Shown in pieces: positions 40,411 through 51,269 of a stretch of DNA of 64,000 nt. A program made the position numbers and the translations under genes. How positions within the stretch are numbered: position 1 is the first letter of the stretch; the number at the start of each line of letters is the position of its first letter. The stretch is from Ligula intestinalis (taxonomy: Eukaryota; Platyhelminthes; Cestoda; Diphyllobothriidea; Diphyllobothriidae). The notes beneath the pieces were generated by a model. It was not told where the DNA came from and made no database searches. It saw only the letters and a list, made by a program, of their open reading frames with translations. The stretch spans positions 7,910,675-7,974,674 of the forward strand of contig JAYGXS010000007.1 of NCBI GenBank assembly GCA_036362985.1. The letters run 5' to 3'.

Positions 40411-41365
40411 TGGCCTGGTCATCGCAACTAATCATATGAGCCCTGTCTGTTGAGAGATCGGTACTGTCGTCAGATCAAGTGATGGCTAACTATTTCGCAG
40501 TCATTTTTGCCCGATTTTAATTTTACTTTTCAAAACTAATAAGCCTTTGGGTGGATTTACGTAAACTATCAGACCACATAGTGAAAAGTTCGGTAGATTT
40601 CACACTCACCACATCAATTGCACAGTGCGATTACTGTCAACCTCCTGACCAACAAGAACCCGGTAAACTATGCAAATCTGCCCAAACACCTATTATATAA
40701 GTGAATCAGGGGAGCATTTTACGGAGTCTAGATTTACTGCTAAGTAAGATCCAGCTCGGAAAATCAGTTTACTATATCAGAATTTGTGATTTCCACAAGT
40801 TGCAGTACAGTGGGCAGGCAACTTTGCTTAAATTTTATCGAACTAACGACTCCCAGTGAGGTTTCGTAGCTCAGATGGTTAGAGTTTTCGGCTACACTAA
40901 AACCTTGCCTTGCCTCCCAGTGGATTTCCCGTTATCCTAGCTGTTGGCTACCTGACGCATCCAGAGGTAGCGGATAGTGAAACAGCTTTCCATGAAGGTA
41001 AGCTGCTAAAAAAGCAGGCCCCTTCATCATTCGCGGACTAGTGCTACCAAGACGCGGAAGACTGAGGTCTGGTGCACCAACTGCCTTATGACAAAAATCC
41101 CAATGACAGCACTGTGATATGGCGACCGCGAATCCCCATTAAATGGGTTTGTTTGTCACCGCTGCCTTAGAGTTATGTTTCTAGGCCTAAGTGCTAGAGG
41201 AGAGAATCTAAAGCAAATAATCCGGGCAGTTGTTGGGGACCCACCCGTATTCCAAATTCCCAAGAACTCTCATGCAAAATGTTTACTCGCGATATTACGA
41301 TCGAAGCTGCGACTTCTGCAAGAACCGACGAACTCCGCGACCCTGGCAGTGGTGCGTGTGAATAC
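40411..41365. other. No gene; weak tRNA-like head near 40862-40905
   Basis: TTCGTAGCTCAGATGGTTAGAG at 40862-40885 resembles a tRNA A-box region without a clear B box. The rest is unassigned. Confidence 0.4.
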
Positions 41366-41369
41366 CATA

Positions 41370-41735
41370 CGAGCTGCAGCACTCCACAGGGGACGCATCA
41401 TTGGCATTATATGCTGGAATGTACGAATACTTCTGGACCCTGGAACCTAAAGTCTGACGGCGCGCGGCATCTGAATGTACGTTGCCAGTGCAAGGTCTGA
41501 ATCCTCGAACCAGGCACCCGGGAAATAAAATATCGGGAGTCAGTTCCCACCACACCCTGCATCACAACGGCCCACACGACTCTTCTGGCATGCACAATGT
41601 GCCTATTACCCTCTCAGGACAGGCAGACAGGACACTACTGGCATGGCAATTAGGCAATTAGCGGATGGCTTACGTGCGACTAAAGCGTCAGCCTACGGCA
41701 CCCCTGTCTATGTAGGTCAACATCAACAACCGAAC
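41370..41735 (+). pseudogene. RTE-type LINE endonuclease fragment
   Basis: The frame starts WNVRILLDPGT, then a stop and SLTAR. After frame changes it reads ISGVSSHHTLHHNGPHDSSG, PITLSGQADRTLLAWQ, a stop, and MAYVRLK. This is the N-terminal endonuclease of an RTE-clade LINE, a different clade from the CR1-type elements here. At least two frameshifts and three stops disable it. The RTE RT C-terminus at 46080-46980 is on the same strand and could be from the same original element. Confidence 0.7.
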
Positions 41736-41849
41736 AGCGCGATAGCGATAACCTCCACTAGCAGCTGCACGAGGTAATTAAAAGATTTTCTTGACGTGTG
41801 CTTTTTATATTTTCTGGGACTGGAATGGCCAGTCTGGATGCGATGCCCC

Positions 41850-41990
41850 GCCAAACAGTCACCCCATCGGCGCATGACCATGACCATGTTATCATCACCT
41901 ATTGTTAAGGATTCCCGAGGGAATTCGAAAAGTCAGGCAAATAAAACTCTTGTTCCAATGATCACATCTTCTTCTGAGTCACCTTATTGC
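41850..41990 (+). repeat. PLE 3' end copy
   Basis: GGATTC/GAATTC stem, CGAAAAGTCAGGC, AAATAAAAC and TGATCACATCTTCTTCT match 6280-6360. No PLE coding sequence lies upstream, so it is a minimal 3' fragment. Confidence 0.6.
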
Positions 41991-41994
41991 TCGT

Positions 41995-43545
41995 TGTGAG
42001 CTTGGTTGCTGTATTTTGCTAATCATAACTGACTAAACGCTTTAAGCATCGTCACAAACATCTGCTGGCCTTGCAACTACATGACGGCCATATGTCATTC
42101 GGATGAAGTACATTTTACTTGGTTCAATGGTCCGCAGTCAGGTTTATGTTAGCAGGTCGAACCGTGGTGCTGAGATTGGTAATAACCAAGGGGCTGACGA
42201 TATTCTCGATCGCATACGCTTGAGGATTCGTCCGCGCCAAAAATGCCACGTGCAAAAGGCCTGAGGGTTACAACACCCCGTCAATTCAGCACTACCAAGG
42301 CCTTAAGCGGATTAATTTGGGCGCCGTTTTACGATTCAATCCCGTGAACGTATTAGAAAGTGAGCATTCATCTATCGTGCAACTGAGAAAATTATTTAAC
42401 TCGCTCAGTGGTTCTGCAGTGACTGAATCATAGTAAAAACCCTGCAGTGGTCTCGAGACAGCTTGAACCAGGACCCGCAACTATGCTTCCTACCGCTAAC
42501 TCCGAACGCCAACAGCAAGTTCCGTTAGGGATAAGCAGCAGAAGTGTTGATCCGAAACAGTAAGTTCGGCGGAGCACGTTTAAGCGTTTTGTTACAATCG
42601 CAAATGAATACGTTATTCGCAAAATTGGTGTTAAAATCTCAACATTGCAAGTCTTCGCGATGTGAATGGCTGCCTTATTGCTGACATATGGGCCTGCGCT
42701 GGCGTTTAACGTTCAAGCACTTAGTTTACTTCCATGAGCAAACCATCACATTCTCGCTTTCTGCAAGTGAGTTTCATCCCTTTCAGTCCTATGCAGTGTC
42801 GTTTGAAACCACTTTGAAGACCGTGTTGCCTTTGCAATACAGAGGCTGCGCTAAAACAAAGCTTCAGGATAGGACGGTATTACCGCTGAAATCTACAAGT
42901 CTTATGTCGACACTTTGATATCCTGGCTCCATGACATGATGGAGCAATGACTTTCCTAGAAGGGAGATAACACAAAGGGCGGGAACTACAGCGGAAAATG
43001 CCTCGTCAACGCTGTTGTGAAGATCTTTACCTTTGTCCTCAGACCACTGCAGTCTGCACGGGACTCCAGGACGTGGCTCAAACTATGCTCGATTTTTACG
43101 TTACTGTACTGGTATGCATTTTTATTAACTTCACCATGGCTACCAGTAACCGATGGTTGTCTGCTTAGTCGACTTCAAAGCTGTGCTCTTCTCTGCTATC
43201 GTGGGTCCCCTATGCGAAAAATTGTACGTAACGGTGAAATGTCCAAAACATTGCTAATATCAAGACCTCCTTCGCTGTGTAAGTGCTGGTCCGAAACAAT
43301 CTGTATGCTTAATAAAAGAGATCTTGTAGCTCTTTGCGGTTCCTATTCCGTTTTTTGATTAGCTGGCGTCACAGACTCGCAGGCTCAGGCAGGCATGCAC
43401 GCCTTAAAAATTGTTGCCTACTTCCACGCTGACCCCCATGCGGCCTCGGCCACATGAACCACTATCTCCCCTCCCCCGGCCACTGAAAACTTCAGTTTTC
43501 ACGACCTGAATTTACAGTGACGGTTTGTTTTGTGGCTTGCGTCAA
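41995..43545. other. No gene recognised
   Basis: Mixed-composition sequence with short frames. Possible unclassified repeats; no element ends were found. Confidence 0.5.
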
Positions 43546-43550
43546 GAGAC

Positions 43551-45700
43551 AATGACGATCATGGGGAAAATACCATTGCTGTGGCTGTTATTACTAATAC
43601 TCCAAACCAACTACGGCGCCTCCTTGCTCTGTTCCGAGTTCCGGCCGTTGAACATTTAAGCGCCCACCTTGAAAACGGCCAACGGATTTACTTCACGGAG
43701 GAATCCTAAGCGGATCAACTTCAGAATCCCAGAAACACGACCTTAACTGCATTCTTAAAATTGTACCAGCAAGATTTATTTGCCCGGCCGATTTTTTATT
43801 TTGATGTCCCCTCCTACTACACTTGGAAACAACACACGTGGGCCCGAAGAAAGAAAGGAATGGCGGTTGAAGGACATTCAGGAATCAAATGCGATTTTAA
43901 GCTGGGTCGGATTTACACTATTCATCCATCTGAACAGGAGTGTTTCTTCTTACGAATGCATCCCCACGAGGTTCGGGGTGCAACATCTTTTGAAGATCTC
44001 AGAACGGTGGATGGTTCTTTGTGTTCAACTTACAGAGGAATCTGCATGATGCGTGGTTTACTTGAAAATGACAATCATGGTCAGAATACCATTGCTGTGG
44101 CTGTTATTACTAACACTCCACACCAACTACGGCGCCTCTTTGCTTTGTTGATTAGGAGTTTTGAGTTGGCCTACTACTGCAGCCTGTGGTTAAAGTTCAG
44201 AAATTATATATCTGAAGACTACCGGTTTCAGCTGCAGCTGCAAAATGGCGATGCTCACATCGAATTTAATTCCTCCATCTTCAACATGGCCCTAATTTCC
44301 ACTGAGAACATCTTGGTTGGCATGGGTGGTGAGCAACTTCATACATACGGATTCGCTCTGCTAGACAGGAACGCTGGAAATCAGCTCCCCACTGAACTGC
44401 AGCGTGAGCTTTGCTACAATGTTACCGAGCTGGCAGCCTACGTTGCTCTGAACAAACCAAGGTTGCTGGTCGACCTACTGCACGCATTCAACACCATTCT
44501 CGAGAGTGCCCATGGTCGCAGTAATGGTGATCACGTTTTCTTTTTGGATGCTCCTGGTGGAACTGGCAATACTTCCATCCTCAAGCTGTTCCTTGCCGAA
44601 CTGCGCAAAGACGGCAAAATTGTTTGAGCTGTTGCATCGGCTGGTGATGCACCGACGTTGCTTCCTAGCGGCAGAACTGCTCACAGCACCTTCAAGCTTC
44701 CTCTTAGGTTAGCCGACGATGGTACCGCAACATGACAAATAAGCAGAGGCAGTGATTCAGTTGAATTGCAGAAGCGATGCTCAGCAATAATTTGGTACGA
44801 GTGCACAACGGCAAACAGAATTGCACTGGAAGCTCTGGATAGGGCTCTGCGTGATATCACAGACAAGGCCGCTCCGTTTGTTGGCATCACAATGGTTTTA
44901 TCTGGCGATTTTCGTCAGACTCTACCTGTGATTCAAAGGATTACCAGAGGTTATCAGGTAAAGTCCTGCCTTGAATATTCACTTTAATCGTCTTCTGCAA
45001 AGCCATTGGATCTCCTAACCAATATGAAAGTTCATCTCAATGCCGGCCATGAGTCCGGCGAGTTCTCCACTAACATCTCGAAGATGGTGAAGGTAAAATC
45101 TAAACCGATGCAACCGGACGCATCCCCGGTCAATGTCAATATCGAGAGACTAACACACCTGCCAGGTGTGGAAAAACTGTACAAATCCTACGGTACAACA
45201 GTTGATCTCACAGTTTGCGTTGATTACGTAATTGAATTGCTGAACAGTTTTGAAATATCTGGCTTCCCTTCCCATAAACTGATTCTGAAATTTGGCATGC
45301 CTAGTATGCTCATGAGAAATCTGGACGCGCCACGGCTATGCAATGGCACTAGGCTGACCGTCCAGTGTATGATGAGCTACCTGATAGAGGCCGCAGTTAT
45401 TACCGGTTGTGCAAAAGGGGAAATTGTCCACATTCCTCGCATTCCCATCACCCCGTCAGATACCGCCTTAAATTTTCGGCGACTGCCGTTTCCGTGAAGG
45501 ATTGCTTTGCTATGTCCGTCAACAAGTCCCGAGGTCAAACCCTCAAGGTGACCGGAATGTACCTTGAAGAATCGTGTTTTTCCCGCAGCCAACTCTTCGT
45601 TGTCAAATTTTGAGTTGGTTCAAAACAGAATTTATACGTCTGGGCAACTAACGGGATTTCGAAGAATGTTTACCATGAAGCGTTGGTCAGGCGGTTATAT
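43551..45700 (+). pseudogene. Helitron-encoded PIF1-family helicase, decayed
   Basis: The frame gives FRVPAVEHLSAHLENGQRIY, a stop (43707-43709), PSYYTWKQHTWARRKKG, GRIYTIHPSEQECFFLRM and RGATSFEDLRTVDG. It continues with the Walker A region FFLDAPGGTGNTS, in which the Lys of GKT is replaced by Asn. After a stop and frameshift it reads SGRTAHSTFKLPL, the Walker B region IIWYECT (Asp replaced by Tyr), LSGDFRQTLPVI, LLTNMKVHLNAGHESGEFS, SFEISGFPSHKLILK, LMRNLDAPRLCNGTRL and KGEIVHIPRIP. The C-terminal SVNKSRGQTLKVTGMYLEES follows in a shifted frame. Helitrons use this helicase with a Rep nuclease for rolling-circle transposition. Loss of both Walker residues and several frame breaks show it is inactive. 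Confidence 0.88.
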
Positions 45701-46028
45701 CTTTTACTTCCTTGCGGTTCCTATAAATACCCCACTTATGTACGTCCCACCCGTAATTCCTTTAGCCATTCAAAATTCGGCTCTTTTTTATTCTTCCCTT
45801 GCCTTTTTACCCTTCCCTCGTCTTTCCCATTATTACTTCTGCGTGTGTTCTCCTCACTGTTTCCTCTGGCATCTATTGCGTTTTCCCTTAATGGTTATGT
45901 ACGCCACTCCATCCGGTGCCACAATTGCATTTCTTTGTCTTTCCATACCACTCGTCATTACTGCTTGTTTATCCTTCGTCCGTAAGAATTATTTCAAAAG
46001 GTTTTACGGCAGAGGACAACAATGGGAA

Positions 46029-46061
46029 GGAAGCCCAGGTGAAGCCGGGCTTCCGCGCTAG
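46029..46061 (+). other. Helitron 3' terminus
   Basis: GGAAGCCC (46029-46036) pairs with GGGCTTCC (46047-46054) around a 10-nt loop. GCG and CTAG (46058-46061) follow, then T. A hairpin a few bases before a CTRR end is the hallmark of Helitron 3' ends. Confidence 0.8.
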
Positions 46062-46079
46062 TTCCCCCTAACGTTCCAT

Positions 46080-46985
46080 ATTCAGTCTGGGAATCCGCAG
46101 AAGATCATGCAGACGCCCATTGTGTTTATCTATGCCACTGCATTATCGGGAAGGCCATGAAAAGATCATGTCAAGCTTGCGTCTGGACGCTGGCTGAGTG
46201 ATTTCAACTGTACAAATATCGACCTGCTAGTTCCAAACTGAAGATCGCTAAGCTCTTTGGTACCACGGATGGATGACATGGCTATGCTAGTTGGCTTGTC
46301 TAGGAGACACCTTGGGGATTGATGAACACCAACTGTAAGACGTTAACAGTTTTAAATACCTCGGGACAAGACTGCTACCGATTGGACAAAGCAAGGACAT
46401 TGTCTCCTGAATAGTTGTTGCTCGTGGAGATTCAGCAGTGTTCTGAAAGCGTCTATGGATCCGTCTCAGCGAGCATGTTTATTTACCGCACATTCGTCTA
46501 GTCAGACCTCGAAAGATGTGAACTTTGGCTCGGCGGAAGAACCTAAAGCATCTAAACATCACTGTCCAAAGACTGTCCTTGGAGTGCAGTGCACTGACTT
46601 CGACTCGAGTGGGACAGACCGCACTCGTTCGGACAGAAAGGCAAGGATAGCTCAGGCCATCCGAGAAACAGACCTTATATAGTTCTACGCCATTTCGAGA
46701 ATGCACTGTTGCTGCCCTCGCCGCAGACCACCTAGAGGCATCAAATAGGAGGGCAACTCAAGAGTGAGTTTGACACCGTCGGTCAAGACTTCATGCGGTT
46801 ATTGGACCTTCGGTTCTCGGTCAGTCACTGGAAAAGGTAATGTGTGTAGCTTTCCACGTCAGATGCCGCTAATCGTCACGTGTAGAGGGAAGCCGTCAGT
46901 GACTTTATCCGGGCCGACCAGATCAGGCATGATAACGGTCGTATCAACCGCACATGTGCAGAACGGGAGGAAACCGTGTTAAATT
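46080..46985 (+). pseudogene. RTE-type LINE, RT C-terminal region
   Basis: Broken frames read FKYLGTRLLPIGQSKDIVS, RLWIRLSEHVYLPHIRLV, KARIAQAIRE, LKSEFDTVGQDFMRLLDLRF and REAVSDFIRADQIRHDNGRI. This is the distal RT and C-terminus typical of RTE-clade LINEs, ending near the stop region. Multiple stops and frameshifts are present. It begins almost immediately after the Helitron end. Confidence 0.7.
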
Positions 46986-46989
46986 TATC

Positions 46990-47270
46990 AAACGTGAATC
47001 AACTTGGGGCTTATAAAGAGCTGAGTCCTTGGTGCCACGTGACCAATGAGTGAAGCTTATCGCTACGTGTAACGAGTTTAATAGGCTTAGACCAGTGGAC
47101 GCTGAAGTTGTACTAATTACAGCAATTACACTGCACCCCACGGCGTCTAAATGGCAGTAACTCAAGATAGAAAAGAAATAAGTGAATATCTCCGTGCATC
47201 ATACGATTTGAACAGTACTTGAGGAAAAAAACTGTAGCATTTCGCCATTAAATATATATTAAATGATTAC
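46990..47270. other. Spacer, no gene
   Basis: AT-rich spacer between the RTE relic and the RPL37A stop codon; it is the 3' flank of the ribosomal gene. Confidence 0.6.
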
Positions 47271-47274
47271 AAAA

Positions 47275-47622
<348 letters not shown>

Positions 47623-47629
47623 CAAACAC

Positions 47630-49965
47630 GAGAAATCCCAAGTGACCGCCCAAACTAAAGTGGCCTACTTAAACAAAGAAATTATTGTGTTCGTGGCGAT
47701 TCTAATGTTAGTAATATTTACTATTAATAATTAATGAATACTCCCTGTTTTAAATGAAACAAGCAAATTTAGGTTACAATTCAAATTTATTTCGTGTTTG
47801 ATGACAAGTCTCTGTCATCGTGTTAACGATGAATGAAGATACCGGTTATTCCAAATTCTCAGTAAGTTAAGCGAACGCGAATTGGCTGTTCGTTTGTGTG
47901 CGTAACTAAATTGAATTACCAAAATGCTTTTTGGCACAGGGGCCGTGCTGCTATAGGGTAAATTCGTAAACTAGTACTCTAGACAGAGAAGGTGATTAAC
48001 GATTTGCCATCGTTCTTGCAGACGTGATAAACTCGGCCACCTGGTAGAGTACTGATATATATTCTGTGCACAGCCTGAAAGTTCAGCTGAAGGCTTTCGA
48101 TAGATCTAATAATAAAACAGACTGTAATCCGATCATTATTGCCCTGTTAGATCATTAGGGGCTTTCATCTCTGAACGCAATTCGTAATACCATCGATCGA
48201 AGGGCTAAACTCCTGTAAATCTATTCAGATGCATGAGACCGAAGAGTAGGATCTGTACTTTGACTGCAACAAAGTAAGTGCCTTTTGAAAACAGGCTGGT
48301 TTTATCCGCTTCCGTATTAATGGTAGTCCCCTTTATTCTTTCATTTTCGTTGTTGGATTACAGATAGAGTTCTTCCGTACAAGTTAACATAAGGTAATTT
48401 ATATATTTCACTTTTTCAAACAAATCTTGTGCCAAGATATAGTACGGTTGCTTAATTGATCTTGTTCCAAAAATTGACCTGCGTATGAATCATAACACTG
48501 GACACTCTTGTAAATAAATATGCTCTTGAGGGTTAAATCCTACTTAGAAAAGATTCAGTTGACTAAGCTATGTTATGCAATATAGTTGCGTACCCTTGCT
48601 CTTTATATCTTATTGATGACTGTTTGGACAATTTTTTCTCGACAACTTGAAACTCTGTTCTTCAGTGTCGGAAAGAATATATGCCTCCGGGTAATCCGAA
48701 ATACACTAATTGACCTTCAACTTTATAGCGTCTAAGACGAAAGACAGAACTCGCGTAATCTCCTGAGGAATTTGAGCATATTAGGCACCCAGCGATATGC
48801 ATGCTGAAGAACATCGATTTATTTCTTCATTTACTGTGCCAGAGTTTTGGTTTCCATAATCAAAAGTGGTCTTCTATAGGCGTCAAGACGCACCCCGTAG
48901 GTTCCGGATGATATGCTTTACGTCCATACCCGGCGCAATGCAATCTGCTAATTGCTTCTAAGACGACTTATTAGCAACTTTCTATTGGCATAAAGTTTGC
49001 TTTTATGCAAAAACTTGGCGCTCTGCGTATTCCTACCTTTTATAACGCAGTTCCACAACAGAATGGTAGTATTTCGTGGATAATGTAAAAGGTAGCATCG
49101 CACAATTAAATATTTAACTCGAGTGGGTTCGGTAGAAGCAGGCCTGCACATTTGAATTCTTTGTTTCTCAAACAAATCAGACTATTTAGCACCAGTGTAA
49201 GACTTCATGTGCGTGCAGTCTTCGTATCATACATTTTCATCTATTCGTTAGGTAACCTAGTCGCACATTTGACTGGCTGTTGCTGCATGGATCTGCCAAA
49301 ACAATGTTTAATTGGCTCAATGTACTCCGAGATTACAATAGCATTGGGTTGGTTAAGGCTAAAGTTCTGAATATAAAGTAAGCCTTGATTATATTTCCGT
49401 AGTCGTATGCAAGTTGTGGATCTTTTCGATTGATTCTTGATTAACTTGCCGTATTATATTTATCCACTCAATTAGACCGTAAGACTAAGAAGTTGTATTT
49501 TGCGTAAGTCTTGCAATTCGAAATCGGCTCTGGTAGTCGTTTCGGTTTTCTGTGATGAATTAACTGTCGTATTAGCTGAGCATATTATTATCCATGAGTA
49601 ACCATTGATCGCTAAAATTTTAACGAAAATGTATCAAGTAGATTATGGACGCGACCTTGAACGCGGTTTGTTCAAATTCTAAGATAAGTGAAGCTTTATA
49701 TAAATTGATTTATATAAGAGAAGAAACGACTCAAAGTCTTTGGTTTTCTTAAATAAAATGTCACTAAGTAACAGTTGACTATCTTAGCCAAAATCTGCTA
49801 CCAAACTCCTTCGTTGATTTGGTCAGATATTGTCCTCTGTTTCATAGAACGCTGTACAAATCATTTGTTTTGTACTTCTAGTATTTTATAGTTTATTTGT
49901 CAAAAACACATTACTTAGACATATATTTAGCATTCAAAAATCCTTTACAGGAAAATTTTATTAGA
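47630..49965. other. No gene recognised
   Basis: AT-rich sequence with only short frames. The part just before 49970 may hold the LINE-C 5' UTR; the part next to 47622 should hold the RPL37A promoter, but I see no clear motif. Confidence 0.5.
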
Positions 49966-49969
49966 AACA

Positions 49970-50671
49970 ATGACCGACGCGAAAGTTGTTGTGGATCAAA
50001 TCGATCTGTCAGCCCTCTTAAATTTAACAAACTTTATTGAAAAGTATGAACCTGTATTTAAGATTCTTAATTCACTTCTGGACTCCAATTCATTTGCAAG
50101 CAACCTCACGAATTTACCTCAGATTTAGTCTGTAGTGCATTTAGTATCAACAGAAGTTTCAGATAGATCAAAACGTAGCTGTAATATAATCTTCCGCAAC
50201 TTTCCTCAAACGAGTAATCCAATGGTAGCAATACAAAGCGTTTTTCAACAATGTGGGATAAGTATAGGCATAGTGTCTATCAAAAGACTAAATTCGCGAA
50301 GTAAAAACCAACCGATTTTGCTTACATGTTCTTCCCACGCCGAAGCTCAAATGCTACTACAAAACTCTGAAATAAATAGGAGTTTCCGGAGTTTTAAAGC
50401 ATATATAGGCCCTGACTTGACCCCAATGCAGCGCAGACAAGTTTTTCACAAAGACAAAGGGCGTAAACAAAGTCAGCCGCATATAGTCGTAGAGGACGGA
50501 AACACTCCACAAAATGCTACTTCAGAGGAACAATTAACGAGTTCCTCCTCATCTGGGAAGGAAAACGAAAACTATCAACGTAGCATCAGCTTAGATGACT
50601 TGAGAGCGACTTCTTCATATTATAATAATGACAAACCGAAAGCAAATAATAAAACCTGCCGAAGCAATTAA
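49970..50671 (+). pseudogene. LINE-C ORF1 protein, one in-frame stop
   Basis: An ATG at 49970 opens a frame (TDAKVVVDQIDLSALLNL) that reaches TAG at 50126-50128. It continues in the same frame as SKRSCNIIFRNFPQTSNP, PILLTCSSHAEAQMLL, YIGPDLTPMQRRQVF and a Ser-rich tail to TAA at 50669-50671. The middle part resembles the RNA-recognition-like fold of LINE ORF1 proteins (a beta-strand IIFRNFP and later PILLTC). It would coat the LINE RNA. Apart from the TAG the frame is clean. The proline-rich frame that follows overlaps the end by 44 bp in another frame. Confidence 0.65.
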
Positions 50672-51269
50672 GGGAAAGAATAAGGTTCAAACAAAAAGAC
50701 CCCGAAATAGTACAACCCCATTAGACATGACCAACACTTATCCTGAATCTAATCAAGATACACTGATTAATAACAACACACGTCTAAACATGTCCATAAA
50801 TAGCAATACCAGTCCTAACTCAACGAACCAAAGTAGTAAACCAGTGTTAGATTATCTCCCCCGAACAACCCAGAATAGACCACCAGTCCCAAACAGAATT
50901 TCATATCAAAACGAATATCCGTACTTAAATGCACACCCTAAAATGACACCTAACCCCTTCTATCAACCCATGTATCCTAGCCCATACACAAGACGACCAC
51001 CGCACACCCAACCCTTTCAATATAACACACACAATCAAATCCCACCTCACACAACACCATACCCTCCGATAGTTACACAATGCCATCGAATTCCACCACT
51101 CTCATCACCAATTTTTCCCAATAATGCACAGTTCGCCACAAATAGTCCAACACCACCATATTATCCACCAATCACACAATTTCCGCACATGAGCCCTCAA
51201 CACAATCAACCAAGTAATAGGAATCCATTTTTTCACAACAGATTCCAGCTTTTGTATCCGACACCATAA
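50628..51269 (+). CDS. LINE-C proline/asparagine-rich segment between ORF1 and ORF2
   Basis: A 213-codon open frame is extremely rich in Pro, Asn, Thr and Tyr (SNTSPNSTNQSSKPVL, YPSPYTRRPPHTQPF, PTPPYYPPITQFP). It has no catalytic motif. It overlaps ORF1 in a different frame and runs into the start of ORF2. It may be the C-terminal part of ORF1 after a frameshift, or a separate low-complexity protein. Confidence 0.45.
   Translation: MTNRKQIIKPAEAIKGKNKVQTKRPRNSTTPLDMTNTYPESNQDTLINNNTRLNMSINSNTSPNSTNQSSKPVLDYLPRTTQNRPPVPNRISYQNEYPYLNAHPKMTPNPFYQPMYPSPYTRRPPHTQPFQYNTHNQIPPHTTPYPPIVTQCHRIPPLSSPIFPNNAQFATNSPTPPYYPPITQFPHMSPQHNQPSNRNPFFHNRFQLLYPTP

Larger units (their letters stand above)
43551..46061 (+). 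mobile_element. Helitron, helicase part to 3' terminus
   Basis: A decayed Helitron helicase (43551-45700) is followed by a T/C-rich tail and a typical Helitron 3' end: an 8-bp hairpin and CTAG before T. The 5' end and Rep endonuclease domain were not found. Confidence 0.85.
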
